Positions 17,926-29,202 of a stretch of 64,000 nt of DNA are shown piece after piece. Location of the stretch: positions 100,024 through 164,023 of the forward strand of contig NZ_BAJR01000003.1 in assembly GCF_000613805.1 (NCBI RefSeq). Direction: 5' to 3'. The stretch's first letter is position 1; each line of letters starts with the position of its first letter. The position numbers were made by a program, and so were the translations under genes. The notes beneath the pieces are model-generated. The model was given only the letters and a program-made list of their open reading frames with translations. It searched no databases and was not told the origin of the DNA. The DNA is from Phocaeicola paurosaccharolyticus JCM 15092 (lineage in GTDB: Bacteria > Bacteroidota > Bacteroidia > Bacteroidales > Bacteroidaceae).

Positions 17926-19578
17926 ATGATAGAAAATTTTTTAGATAAAGTAGATTTTACTTCACAAGAAGATTTTAAGAATAATCTTAAGATAAAAGTA
18001 CCAGAAAACTTTAATTTCGGTTATGATGTTGTGGATGCCTGGGCAGAAGAAGATCCTGAGAAAAAAGCCTTATTATGGACAAACGATAAGGGAGAGCATA
18101 TTCAGTTTACTTATGCTGATTTAAAGAAATATACAGATAAAACAGCTTCTTATTTTCAAAGCCTTGGAATAGGCAAAGGAGATATGGTTATGCTGATTTT
18201 AAAGAGAAGATATGAATTTTGGTTCTCTATTATTGCTCTTCATAAACTTGGTGCAGTTGCAATACCTGCTACGCATCTTCTTACAAAAAAGGATATAGTT
18301 TACAGATGTAATGCTGCAGGAATTAAGATGATTGTAGCCGCAGGAGAGGGAGTAATAACACAACATATTTTCGATGCTGTTGCCGATTCTCCAACACTAA
18401 AGACTCTTGTAAGTGTAGGCCCTGAATATCCTGAAGGCTTTTTTGATTTTCACAAGGGCATTGAGAATGCTGCACCATTTGTACGCCCTAAGAATGTAAA
18501 TGCAAACAGTGATATTTCATTGATGTATTTCACTTCCGGAACAACAGGTGAACCTAAGATGGTTGCACACGATTTTACATATCCATTAGGACATATCGTT
18601 ACAGCTTCTTTCTGGCATAACCTTCACAAAGATAGTTTGCATCTTACTATAGCCGATACTGGTTGGGGTAAGGCAGTATGGGGAAAACTATATGGTCAGA
18701 TGATTGCCGGAGCAAATATATTTGTATACGATCACGAGAAATTTACCCCTGCCGATATCTTGGGTAAGATTCATCAATATCGTATCACATCACTTTGCGC
18801 ACCTCCTACAATATATCGTTTCCTTATAAAAGAGGATATTAGTAAATATGATCTCACTTCTCTAGAATATTGTACAACTGCCGGTGAAGCACTGAATTTC
18901 TCTGTATATAAGACTTTCAAGGAGATAACAGGAATACGTCTCATGGAGGGTTTTGGACAGACTGAGACAACTCTTACTCTTGCTACATTCCCTTGGATGG
19001 AACCAAAACCTGGAAGTATGGGAGTTCCAAATCCACAGTATGATATAGACCTGATTACTTCAGACGGACGTTCTGCAGAGGATGGTGAACAGGGACAGAT
19101 TGTGATAAGAACAGATAAGGGAAAACCTCTAGGTCTGTTTAAAGAATATTACAGAGATAAAGAACGTTCTCAAGAAGCTTGGCATGATGATATTTATTAT
19201 ACAGGTGATGTAGCATGGCGAGATGAAGACGGATACTACTGGTTTGTAGGCCGTGCAGATGATGTTATAAAGAGCTCAGGTTACCGTATCGGCCCATTCG
19301 AAGTGGAGAGTGCACTTATGACTCATAAAGCTGTTGTTGAATGTGCCATAACAGGGGTACCTGATGAGATAAGAGGACAAGTGGTTAAGGCTACTATAGT
19401 ATTAAGTAAAGAGTATAAAGGCAAGGAAGGTCCTGAACTTATAAAAGAGATACAGGATCATGTTAAGCGTGTTACTGCTCCATATAAATACCCTAGAGTG
19501 ATTGAGTTCGTTGATGAACTTCCAAAAACGATAAGTGGTAAAATCCGTAGAGTTGAAATTAGAGAAAAAGATAAATAA
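17926..19578 (+). CDS. AMP-forming acyl-CoA ligase (acetyl-CoA synthetase-like)
   Basis: 550 residues of the ANL superfamily. The adenylate-binding P-loop [17 protein letters not shown], the GFGQTETT motif, the hinge region [22 protein letters not shown] followed by [15 protein letters not shown], and the catalytic C-terminal Lys in [10 protein letters not shown] are all present. The enzyme activates a carboxylic acid to an acyl-AMP and then an acyl-CoA. Similarity to the AcsM-like/medium-chain group is suggested by the overall sequence, but acetate or another short acid is equally possible. It is translationally close to the XRE-cupin regulator and followed by a small secreted protein. Confidence 0.93.
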   Translation: MIENFLDKVDFTSQEDFKNNLKIKVPENFNFGYDVVDAWAEEDPEKKALLWTNDKGEHIQFTYADLKKYTDKTASYFQSLGIGKGDMVMLILKRRYEFWFSIIALHKLGAVAIPATHLLTKKDIVYRCNAAGIKMIVAAGEGVITQHIFDAVADSPTLKTLVSVGPEYPEGFFDFHKGIENAAPFVRPKNVNANSDISLMYFTSGTTGEPKMVAHDFTYPLGHIVTASFWHNLHKDSLHLTIADTGWGKAVWGKLYGQMIAGANIFVYDHEKFTPADILGKIHQYRITSLCAPPTIYRFLIKEDISKYDLTSLEYCTTAGEALNFSVYKTFKEITGIRLMEGFGQTETTLTLATFPWMEPKPGSMGVPNPQYDIDLITSDGRSAEDGEQGQIVIRTDKGKPLGLFKEYYRDKERSQEAWHDDIYYTGDVAWRDEDGYYWFVGRADDVIKSSGYRIGPFEVESALMTHKAVVECAITGVPDEIRGQVVKATIVLSKEYKGKEGPELIKEIQDHVKRVTAPYKYPRVIEFVDELPKTISGKIRRVEIREKDK

Positions 19579-19612
19579 TTAATTATTAACTTTCAAACTT
19601 TGTTCTGTCAGT

Positions 19613-20083
19613 ATGATACGTAATCTTTTTTTGATTGTATTGTTTTGCCTTGCATCACTACAGGGTATGGCTCAGAACTTGGCACCAATAACATGGAGCG
19701 CCTATGGACTAACTTTTAAAGCTCCCAAAGGAATAGGAGTGGAAGAGGATACAGAAGAGACTTTCTTGCTTAACAATAATAACTTCTATATTACTATTCA
19801 GGCTTTGGATTCTGATGGTATGACTAAAGATGATCTTGAAAAGGAGTTGTTGGGACTTGCTGATGAAGATGGTATGACTAAACGCTCTTCTACAAAGAAG
19901 TTTGACTTACCTCAATTCTATGGAATCTTTGTTCACGGTAGTTGTGATGTAGATAAATGTTGCTATTGTTATTTGATGACTAAGGCAGCAGGAAATGTAT
20001 TCTTTGTATCTGTTATCCATTCTAATGGAGAAGAGGCGATAGCAGAAAGCATTCTCAAGAGTTTCAAGATGGATGAAGAATAG
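19613..20083 (+). CDS. Small secreted protein of unknown function
   Basis: 156 residues with a signal peptide (LFLIVLFCLASLQGMAQ). The mature part looks like a single small alpha/beta domain with two adjacent Cys residues in DVDKCCYCYLM. I do not recognise the family. It lies 34 bp after the acyl-CoA ligase and before a terminator, so it may be the third gene of that operon. Confidence 0.75.
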   Translation: MIRNLFLIVLFCLASLQGMAQNLAPITWSAYGLTFKAPKGIGVEEDTEETFLLNNNNFYITIQALDSDGMTKDDLEKELLGLADEDGMTKRSSTKKFDLPQFYGIFVHGSCDVDKCCYCYLMTKAAGNVFFVSVIHSNGEEAIAESILKSFKMDEE

Positions 20084-20104
20084 TTCACAAAGTTTAATAA
20101 TATA

Positions 20105-20142
20105 AAAAATAGGGCCCTTTATTTAAAGAGCCCTATTTTTTA
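20105..20142 (+). terminator. Rho-independent terminator after the acyl-CoA ligase operon
   Basis: AATAGGGC pairs with GCCCTATT across an inner CTTTatttAAAG hairpin, followed by a T run. Confidence 0.85.
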
Positions 20143-20178
20143 TATCTTATTCAATTATAGGAATTTATAAACATATCC

Positions 20179-20262
20179 TTAACTTTAGGATACTTATCCA
20201 ATGCCTTTGGATATTTATCCTAAGCTTTAGGATATTTGTCCTAAGCCTTTGGACAAACAAAA
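20179..20262. repeat. 21-bp degenerate tandem repeat, about four units
   Basis: Four contiguous 21-bp units begin at 20179, 20200, 20221 and 20242, with consensus TAAGCYTTWGGATATTTATCC; the last is decayed at its 3' half. Most units contain the near-palindrome GGATAnTTATCC. The array lies about 180 bp upstream of the GH51 start codon, after a terminator, and is not coding. Confidence 0.75.
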
Positions 20263-20440
20263 CTTGTCTAAATATTTAGATTTGTATTGATTATCAAGCC
20301 AATTTGCCTGTTGATTATAGCTTATAATTATTATATTATGATGAATCATTTTACAAAGCTTTTGAAACATATATATTGTCTATTTATATTGAAATAAATA
20401 ATCTTTGCAAGAAATAAAATCTAAAAATCTATTAGAGATA

Positions 20441-22399
20441 ATGAAAGCACTAAAAACCACTATTACATTAGTTGCTTTACTGATGATCTCTTCAGTAATG
20501 GCACAGCCTAAATTAACATTGAAGGTTGATAAGGCAGAAAAAGAAGTTAGTCCAACTCTTTATGGACTAATGACAGAAGAAATAAACTATTCTTATGAGG
20601 GTGGACTTTATGCCCAGCTTATAGGAAACAGTTCTTTTAAAGAAGATCGCAATGGAGCTAGACAGGCTTGGGGACGTTGGAAACCAGGTGGTCCAAAGTA
20701 CTGGAATGTTACAGATACAATAAACTCTCATATCAGCTTGGCCATGAATGATGGCATCAACAGAGCAAATCCTGTCTCTTTATGTTTTGAGGCGAAAGTA
20801 GGTTCTACATTAACAAATGATGGATTCTGGGGGATTCCCGTTAAACCTAATGAACATTTCGAAGGGGCTTTTTTTGCAAAGGGTAATTCCGATGCGCCTA
20901 TGTCAGTTATTGTTAGTTTAGTCAGCACTGACGGGAAAACAGTATATGCAAAACAAGAAGTTAAGAATATAGATAAAAGTTGGAGCAAACACTCTTTTAT
21001 CCTTGATATTCCAGGAGAGATTAAAGCGACAAAAGATGTAAAATTCCATATAACAGCTTGCCAGAGTGGTAAATATTGGCTTTCACGTGTAACCCTCTTC
21101 CCAGAAACATTTAAAGGACGCAAGAATGGACTTCGAAAGGATCTTATGCAGATGATGTGTGAGATGCATCCTAAGTTCTTGCGTTTCCCTGGAGGTAATT
21201 ATCTGGAAGGAAATGATTTCCGTAATCGCTTTGACTGGAAGCGAACAATTGGTGATCCTGATGAACGAGTTGGACACATGAGCCCATGGGGTTATCGTTC
21301 TTCTGATGGTATGGGACTTCTTGAATTTCTTCTTTGGGCTGAAGATGTTGGTGCAGAACCATTGCTTGGAGTTTTTGCCGGTTATACTCTTAATGGAGAT
21401 TATATAACAGCTGATTATCTTGATGGATTTGTTAATGATGCACTTGATGAGATAGAATATATTATCGGTGGAGTTGATACAAAATGGGGAGCTCAACGTG
21501 CTAAAGATGGACATCCTGAGCCATTCTCATTAAGATACGTAGAGATTGGTAATGAGGACTTCTTTGATAGGAGCAATAGCTATCCTGGTAGATATAAAAA
21601 GTTCTATGAGGCAATAAAAGCTAAATATCCTAACTTACAGATTGTATCAACAATAGATGCTAAGATGATGGCCGATCAAGCAGAAAAATCTGGAGTTAAA
21701 GATATCAAACTTGATGTAATCGACGAGCACTATTATCGCAATACTGAAAGTATGTATCGCGCAGCAAATCAATATGACAGCTATGACCGTAAAGGACCGA
21801 AGATATTCTGTGGAGAATGGGCATCTCGTGAAGGTAAACCTACTACAAATATGAATGCTGCTCTTGGAGATGCTGCATGGATGGCATGTATGGAACGTAA
21901 TTCAGACATTGTAGTTGCTCATTGTTATGCACCTCTTTTTGTAAACGTAAATCCGGGAGCAATGCAGTGGGAGAGTGATCTTATAGGTTATGATGCAATT
22001 TCTGCATATGGCTCTCCATCATACTATGCACAGTGCATGTTTGCAGGTAATGTAGGTGATAAAATAGTACCTGTAGAGGCTTCTGATATTCCAACTCTGA
22101 CATTTGGCAAAGATAAATTACCTCAGATATACTATTCCGCTACAAAAGATTCAAAGAATGGTAAGATTTATCTTAAAGTAGTTAATGGGGGAAGTACAAA
22201 ATCGGATATAATTGTTAATGTAGATGGTGCAAAGGTTAAGAGCAAGGGAATAAAGAGTGTTCTTTCTTCAGAAAAACCGGAAGATACAAACTCTATAGAT
22301 AATCCTAAGAAGATAGTACCTATAGTTTCAAAGCAGAAGGTAGGAAATAAATTTAACCTTACTCTCGCTCCATACTCGATTACAGTATTAGTTATGTGA
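20441..22399 (+). CDS. GH51 alpha-L-arabinofuranosidase
   Basis: 652 residues from the ATG at 20441, chosen over an in-frame TTG at 20405 because it opens directly into a signal peptide (MKALKTTITLVALLMISSVMAQ). Residues about 110-225 look like a CBM4/9-type beta-sandwich. The TIM barrel follows, with RFPGGNYLEG, the acid/base Glu in VEIGNEDFF (about 372) and the nucleophile in FCGEWAS (about 459). It ends in a C-terminal beta domain. It removes arabinofuranosyl side chains from arabinoxylan or arabinan. It is the first gene of the cluster of secreted hemicellulose enzymes and is followed by its own terminator. Confidence 0.95.
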   Translation: MKALKTTITLVALLMISSVMAQPKLTLKVDKAEKEVSPTLYGLMTEEINYSYEGGLYAQLIGNSSFKEDRNGARQAWGRWKPGGPKYWNVTDTINSHISLAMNDGINRANPVSLCFEAKVGSTLTNDGFWGIPVKPNEHFEGAFFAKGNSDAPMSVIVSLVSTDGKTVYAKQEVKNIDKSWSKHSFILDIPGEIKATKDVKFHITACQSGKYWLSRVTLFPETFKGRKNGLRKDLMQMMCEMHPKFLRFPGGNYLEGNDFRNRFDWKRTIGDPDERVGHMSPWGYRSSDGMGLLEFLLWAEDVGAEPLLGVFAGYTLNGDYITADYLDGFVNDALDEIEYIIGGVDTKWGAQRAKDGHPEPFSLRYVEIGNEDFFDRSNSYPGRYKKFYEAIKAKYPNLQIVSTIDAKMMADQAEKSGVKDIKLDVIDEHYYRNTESMYRAANQYDSYDRKGPKIFCGEWASREGKPTTNMNAALGDAAWMACMERNSDIVVAHCYAPLFVNVNPGAMQWESDLIGYDAISAYGSPSYYAQCMFAGNVGDKIVPVEASDIPTLTFGKDKLPQIYYSATKDSKNGKIYLKVVNGGSTKSDIIVNVDGAKVKSKGIKSVLSSEKPEDTNSIDNPKKIVPIVSKQKVGNKFNLTLAPYSITVLVM

Positions 22400-22474
22400 T
22401 TATGAATAAATAAATAAGTATATATTTTTAAGTGTGTGAATGTATTTTTTTATCATTAGTTTAAATTTAAGTTT

Positions 22475-22510
22475 AATAGGTCGTTATTCATTAACGGCCT
22501 ATTGTTTTTT
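22475..22510 (+). terminator. Rho-independent terminator after GH51
   Basis: AATAGGTCGTT (22475-22485) pairs with AACGGCCTATT (22493-22503) with one wobble, followed by a T6 run. Confidence 0.8.
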
Positions 22511-22624
22511 AATAACATTCTATTATTCACTTTACGGATTATAAAATATATGTAACAAATCTCAATGCCTGTAATGAAATAAATAGATAATTTTAAAAAG
22601 TTTATTATACAATGGCACTTTACT

Positions 22625-25600
22625 ATGAAAAAACAAACTTTCAAATTCGTTACATTACTTCTTTTTGAGATTGTCTTTAATGTTGCATTTTTTAAAGGAT
22701 TTGCCCAAAATGGATATCTCTATACTTCAGAACAATTGTCCAGTAGCTGTACAACGTCTATTGTTCAGGATAGATATGGTTTTATTTGGATAGGCACAGA
22801 ATATGGCCTTAATCGTTTTGACGGATATCGCTTTAATCAATATTTTAATCAGATTGGAGATAATAAATCTTTAATAAGCCATGATGTAATAACTATGCTT
22901 GTATCAAGCAAAGGAGAACTATGGTTAGGGTGTGGAAAAGGATTGTGCCGATATAACTATTCAGACAACAGCTTTGAGCGTTTTGCTTTTCCATACAATG
23001 TTTCTCCAAGAGTTACACATATCATAGAATCTCCAAAAGGTGAAATAATATTTGGTACTGCCGGATTTGGACTCTTCTGTATCAAAAATAATAAAATTAC
23101 ATCTTTAATTCCACCCTTAAGAAAGGTAGAAAAGGGTTTCTTTAGCCGTATTTTTATGGATGCTGAAGGATATTTATGGCACTCCGGAAATATGTCTTTA
23201 TTGATAAGAACTAAAATTGGAGGAGATAGGAAGAATGATGTTATCTATAACATGAAGTATGGTCTTGCAACATCTTTCATAGATTATGGTAAACAAGGTT
23301 TTATAGCTGTTTGTACTAAAGGGTTGATGAGATATGATTATGCTACCCATACCTTTTCGGATGCAGGTTATGATCTAACTCAAATGGAAGGTGCAATAAT
23401 AGAGAGGTCTAAACTGAGTAAAGAGGGAAATATATATTTAGGAATGAGGGGAAATGGACTCTTCGTAATAAATAAAGGGGAGAAAGTAGTAAAGAGAGTT
23501 AGTATTAATGATAAGCCTGTCATGGAGTCAAGCATTGTTAATAACATCCTTATTGATAAGAGTGATAATATATGGCTTAGTTGTTACCGTAGTGGACTTT
23601 ATGAGATAAATAGATCGAAGGAGCCATTTGGAAATTGGATTTTAGAGGATGAAAACAATCCTACCGGTAAAAATATTTCTGCTATAGCACCATTATATGG
23701 AGGTGGATATATTGCTGCTTCTTACAATGGAAGTATATATCACATCTCTCCATTTGGTCATACGTTGGAAGTTCACGACTCTCCTTATGGTATAAATAGT
23801 ATGATTCCAGATGGCGAGGGAGAGTACTGGATGAGTGGAGTCAACACATTATGGAAATATAATCCGAAAAGTAATAAACTTACCAATAAATATACCGACA
23901 AGAAATACGAGTTTACACACTTTGGAATAGACAAAAAACATCTATATATATCATTGGTTGGACATGGCTTTATGATGATGGATATTAAAAGTGAGGAGAA
24001 GAGGGTAATTAATAGTGGCGATGATTCGAATACTGAAGGCTCCCTGTGTAATGGATGGATAATGAATTTCATGACAGACAGTTCAGAACTTATTTGGATT
24101 TCTACGGCAGATGGCGTATGCTGCTTTAACCCTGCAAAGAATAGTTTCAAAACCTTCGGATGGAGAAATATTGTGCCTGGGACATTATGCTATGGAACAG
24201 TAGAAGATAATTATGGGAGAATTATTATAGCCTCAATCAGAGGACTCTACTGCTATGACAAAAAGAGTAATAAGATAGGGCGATTACCTAATACTTCAGA
24301 ACTTGATAATTTGCATATTTTGGGCCTTAATATAGATAGCATGGAGACATATGGATAACCTCTTCGCAAGGATTATGGTACTATAATGTGGAGACTCATA
24401 AACTTGTGAACCATATTAAGGATAATGGTTTAAAAAAGACAGAATATGAGATTGATGCCTCTGTTAACATAGATGGAAATGATCTGGCATTCGGAACAGA
24501 CAAAGGAATACTGTTTTTCAAACCTGATGAGGTGTTGAACAAAAAGAAAGATCCGGGTAATGTTTTCCTGACCGCTTTTACTATTGGTGGAAAGTGGCAA
24601 GATATTGTGAATTATGAATTTACTATACCATGGGATGATAATACATTTATGTTTCAGCTGTCTACTTTGTCGTATGACAAAACTGAGAATGTGACATATA
24701 AGTATAGAATAAACGAAAATAGTAAATGGATTTGCGCTATAGATAAGGGGAATACATTCAGTTTCAACAATATCAAGCCGGGGAATTATATTTTTGAGGT
24801 GAAAGCTGTAGTAAATGGAGTTGACACCCCTGTAAAGTATATAAAGATATCAATAGAGTCTCCATGGTACTCAAGCAATGTAGCATTTATAATATATGCA
24901 TTGATAGTACTCGCACTTGTTTACTCATTTTATATCTATTATCGCAGAAGATTGCAAAGCCGTTATGAGGAGCAGAAGATGAGATTCCTTATTAATGCTA
25001 CTCACGATATACGTTCCCCTCTTACATTAATAATGGGACCATTGAAAAAGTTGAGAATGATGGCTGTGGATGAGGAGAGTAAGCATTATGTAGATATTAT
25101 AGGACGTAATGCCGACCGCATGCTAACTCTAGTAAACCAGATTCTTGATGTAAGGAGACTTGACGAGAACCAAATGAATATTCATTGTGAACGTACAGAC
25201 CTTGTGACATTGGTAAACGGAATAAGTACTCTTTTTCAATTCAATGCGCGTGAACGTGGTATTAATATAACTCAGTCCAGCAACAGACAAAAGATTGAGG
25301 CTTATGTTGACCGAGCTAATTTTGAAAAGGTAATCACAAACCTTTTGTCGAATGCACTGAAATATACTTTTGATGGTGGAAATATTGAGATTAATCTAAA
25401 GGCTGAAAATAAGATGGTAGCCATAGAGGTTATGGATGATGGAATAGGAATCTCAAAGGATGATATTCCAAAGCTCTTCGACCGTTTCTACCTTGGTAAT
25501 AACTCTAAAGGGTATAATGTGGGAGGAACAGGAATCGGTCTCAATCTATGTCGTCAGTTGGTAACCCTTCATGGGGGAGAGATAAGTGCAAACTTGCGCT

Positions 25601-26493
25601 CAGATGGAAAGAGAGGATCTTGTTTTACCATTTCACTTCCTTTAGGAAAGAAACACCTAAAGCCAAATCAGTTGAATGATAACGAGGATGAAATCAATGG
25701 ACTCAAAGGTCGCTATCGTGCCAGCCGTAATTTCAAAATTCTTGTTGCAGATGATGATATTGAGGTTGCAAGGTATATAAAGCTTGAATTAGGAGAGTGG
25801 TATAGAGTAGATATCGTTTCTAATGGAAATGATGCTCTTAATGCACTATTCAACGGCCAATATGATCTGCTGATAACAGATGTTGTTATGCCTGTTATGG
25901 ATGGAGTAACCCTATTGAAACGTATTAAGGGAAATCCAAATATAAGTGATATACCGGTAGTTCTACTTACATCAAAATCTGCCGTTGAGGATCGTTTGGA
26001 TGGACTTCGTTACGGAGCAGATGCATATATAGCAAAACCATTTAATATAGATGAATTGCATGTAACTATCGATAACCTTGTAGATAACGTACGTAGGCTA
26101 AGGGGTAAGTTCTCGGGGAACCAGTCTCAAGAGGGTAAGGTTGAAAATGTAGAGATGAAAAGTAATGACGATTCACTTATGCAGAGTATAATGAATTCAA
26201 TAAACAATAACTATACCGACCCTGAGTTTAATGTAGAGAGGTTAGCTGCCGATCTTGCAATGAGTCGTGTACAGCTCCATCGTAGAATGAAGGAGATTAC
26301 AGGAGTCTCATCAAGCGAGTTTATAAGGAATATAAGACTCAAACAAGCTGCAAGGTTGATTAAAGAGAAACAGGTTAATGTGAGCCAGGTGGCTTATGCT
26401 GTAGGATTCAACAGCCATGCTCATTTCTCTACTCTGTTTAAAAAATATTATGGTATGTCACCAAAAGATTATGCGGACAATGGTACAGAATAG
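22625..26493 (+). CDS. Hybrid two-component system regulator (HTCS), frameshifted
   Basis: Two frames join into one protein of about 1289 residues. After a signal sequence come many two-component-regulator propeller repeats (for example DRYGFIWIGTEYGLNRFDGYRF), a Y_Y_Y domain, and a membrane segment (VAFIIYALIVLALVYSFYIYY). Then follow a histidine kinase (NATHDIRSPLTLIMGPL with the phospho-His, and GTGIGLNLCRQL), a receiver domain (LLITDVVMPVMDG), and an AraC helix-turn-helix. The first frame stops at 24358; the second resumes in IWITSSQGLWYYN. One extra C after 24340 gives DSHGDIWITSSQGLW, the expected propeller motif. HTCS proteins bind oligosaccharides in the periplasm and activate the adjacent polysaccharide locus, so it probably controls this cluster. 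Confidence 0.92.
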
Positions 26494-26544
26494 GTGTATA
26501 TATCATTCAAATAATTACTAGAAGAAACTGAAAATTAAAAAGAT

Positions 26545-29109
26545 ATGCTAAGAAACTATTGCTTTTTGACTTTACTTATATTTTCAATGTATGCTGGTGC
26601 ACAGATAAATATAAGTTATAAATATTCCAGAGATAATTTCCCAATTTGTAATAATGGTAATACATTTCACTTAGTGGTCTCTGCAAATGAGGAAATAAGT
26701 GTAAAGAATATTGTCTCTATTTTTGCTGATGATATAGAGAGGGTGACTTCTATACGTCCTGTTATATCAAATAGTCCCAAGGGAGATAATGTCATCGTTA
26801 TCGGAACTCTTGGCAAGAACCGTTGGATTGATGAACAGGTTGCTAAAGGCAAATTGGATGTGTCACAAATAAAAAACGGTTGGGAACAATATATTATAAA
26901 AGTTATTGATACACCTGAGCAAGGAATAGGAAGAGCTTTGGTAGTGGTGGGAAGTGACCGCAGAGGTACTGCCTATGGCGCATTACACATATCCGAAAAG
27001 ATAGGTGTGTCCCCATATTACTGGTGGGCAGATGTTCCAGTGGAGAAACACTCCGCCTTGTATCTATCAGGTGAGGTAATATCTAAAACCCCTTCAGTTA
27101 AATATAGAGGTATATTCATAAATGATGAGGATTGGGGACTGAAACCTTGGTCTACATTTAATTACGAGAAGAATCTGGGAGATATAGGACCGAAAACATA
27201 TGCAAAAGTATGTGAGCTCGTGCTCCGTCTTCGTGGTAATATGCTTGCTCCGGCAATGCATACATGTACGGGAGCATTCTATTTTCATCCTGATAGTAAG
27301 GTTGTTGCCGACTCATTCGGTATAGTTATATCTACCTCTCATTGTGAACCTCTTCTAATTAATACTGCTGCACCATCGGAGTTTAATATCAAACGTGATG
27401 GTGACTGGAACTATGCAACAAATGACTCTGTAATCAGGGAGAAGTGGAACAGGCGTATGGAGGAGGCTTCACAATACGAGAATATCTATACTGTGGCTAT
27501 GCGTGGTCTGCATGATGCCGGACTTCGTGGGCGACTTCCTATGAATAAGCAGGTTGAAGTCCTGACAAGAGTTATAAAAGATCAGCGTTCAATTCTTACA
27601 AATCATATATCTAAGGATATTGAAGATATCCCTCAGATTTTTGTACCATATAAAGAGACAATGGATGTCTTTGAGAATGGATTACAAATTCCGGACGACA
27701 TAACCCTGGTATGGGTAGATGATAACTATGGATATATAAAAAGAGTTAGCAATCTTGAAGAGCAGAAGCGTAAGGGAGGATCGGGAGTATACTATCATCT
27801 CTCATATTTAGGGGCTCCACACGACTATCTATGGTTGAACACTACATCACCTTTACTGATGTATAAAGAGTTGATGAAAGCATACAATACAGGTGCCGAC
27901 AGATACTGGCTACTTAATGTGGGTGATATAAAGCCTTCAGAACTTGGCATGAAGACGTTCTTTGATTTGGCATGGAATGTTGATGAATTTGATGCCAACA
28001 GTATAAATAAACATCAGCCTCTTTTTTTAGGTGACCTATTCGGAAAAGAATATATCAAGGATTTTCAGACCCTACTTGATGAATATTACAGACTGGCATG
28101 GAGTCGTAAGCCTGAGTTCATGGGATGGGAGAGAGAGTGGGATGATAAAGAACATACCGGACTGAAAGATACTGAGTACTCATTCAGTAATTATGGAGAG
28201 GCTCAATCAAGATTAAGCGACTATAAAAAGATATCTTATAAGGTAAAATCTATTATGGATAAGTTGCCTATGAATAGACGTGCAGCATTTTTTGAGATGA
28301 TTGCATATCCTGTTATGGGCTCTTATCAGATGAACAGAAAATTCCTTATGGCACAACTTAACCATGAGCTTTTAAAGGAGGGTAATAATGCAGGAGCTAA
28401 CTGGACGGCAAAAGAGATGGAGCTATCGTACGATAGTATTTCAGTTCTTAACAGCCAATATAACTCTATGCTTGGAGGAAAGTGGAAAGGTATGATGGAA
28501 CTGGCTCCCGGATGGTGTGCTCTGTATCAGAATAAACCTGCGGTGACTTACACAGATGGAGTTAAAGAGAGAACAGTCGATTTAAAAGTCAAGAGCGAGA
28601 AACTTGATAGATGTTTTGTTCTTGACTTAACCAAGATAAATAAAAAAGATGAGTCTAACGGGCACAAATTCTCTATCATAGAAGGTATGGGATATGATTG
28701 GCATGTCCTTCAGCTTGGTGAACCTACAGATAGACCTGCCGATGCAGGCAATATAAATGGTGACAGAGTGGAGTATAGATTGCCAAAAATAGAGAATGAC
28801 TCTATAGAAGTGACTATCTATAGCGTTCCTTTCTTCCCGCTTTATCAGGGACGTAATACCGATATTGGTATCTCTGTGGATGGATGTATACCTCAGATAT
28901 TTAGAAATAAGTTCAAGGAATATGATCTTACCTGGAAGAATCAGGTATTACGTAATGGTGCTGAAGTACGTCTTAAATTTGCCATAAATAAGAGTCTTAA
29001 AGAGCATAAAATATCATTCATCTGTGGCGAACCGGGTATGATGATTGAGAAAGTTCTAATCAATTGGGGTGGATTGAAAAGATCATATTTAGGTCCTGAT
29101 AATTATTGA
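26545..29109 (+). CDS. GH115 alpha-glucuronidase
   Basis: 854 residues with a signal peptide (LLIFSMYAGAQ). The GH115 pattern is clear: KNRWIDEQ, then RRGTAYGALHISEKIGVSPYYWWADVPV, KYRGIFINDEDWGLKPWS, and GVYYHLSYLGAPHDYLWLNT. The C-terminal part is a beta-sandwich domain. The family releases glucuronic or 4-O-methylglucuronic acid from xylan, including from internal positions, and in some members from arabinogalactan. It follows the HTCS by 51 bp and precedes an esterase, so the cluster target is probably an acidic, decorated hemicellulose. Confidence 0.94.
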   Translation: MLRNYCFLTLLIFSMYAGAQINISYKYSRDNFPICNNGNTFHLVVSANEEISVKNIVSIFADDIERVTSIRPVISNSPKGDNVIVIGTLGKNRWIDEQVAKGKLDVSQIKNGWEQYIIKVIDTPEQGIGRALVVVGSDRRGTAYGALHISEKIGVSPYYWWADVPVEKHSALYLSGEVISKTPSVKYRGIFINDEDWGLKPWSTFNYEKNLGDIGPKTYAKVCELVLRLRGNMLAPAMHTCTGAFYFHPDSKVVADSFGIVISTSHCEPLLINTAAPSEFNIKRDGDWNYATNDSVIREKWNRRMEEASQYENIYTVAMRGLHDAGLRGRLPMNKQVEVLTRVIKDQRSILTNHISKDIEDIPQIFVPYKETMDVFENGLQIPDDITLVWVDDNYGYIKRVSNLEEQKRKGGSGVYYHLSYLGAPHDYLWLNTTSPLLMYKELMKAYNTGADRYWLLNVGDIKPSELGMKTFFDLAWNVDEFDANSINKHQPLFLGDLFGKEYIKDFQTLLDEYYRLAWSRKPEFMGWEREWDDKEHTGLKDTEYSFSNYGEAQSRLSDYKKISYKVKSIMDKLPMNRRAAFFEMIAYPVMGSYQMNRKFLMAQLNHELLKEGNNAGANWTAKEMELSYDSISVLNSQYNSMLGGKWKGMMELAPGWCALYQNKPAVTYTDGVKERTVDLKVKSEKLDRCFVLDLTKINKKDESNGHKFSIIEGMGYDWHVLQLGEPTDRPADAGNINGDRVEYRLPKIENDSIEVTIYSVPFFPLYQGRNTDIGISVDGCIPQIFRNKFKEYDLTWKNQVLRNGAEVRLKFAINKSLKEHKISFICGEPGMMIEKVLINWGGLKRSYLGPDNY

Positions 29110-29202
29110 ATTTCAGCTATGTAACATATTGAAAAGGGAATGAAATATATATTATAATTGATATCAATTAATTAGGTATATTTGGTGTCTGTAATTAATA
29201 CT

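Noticed and set aside
20179..20262. Possible CRISPR array
   Set aside because: Units are contiguous without spacers, too short and too degenerate, and no cas genes are present.
28000..29109. Possible fusion in the GH115 C terminus
   Set aside because: The C-terminal beta-sandwich is normal for GH115 proteins of this length.
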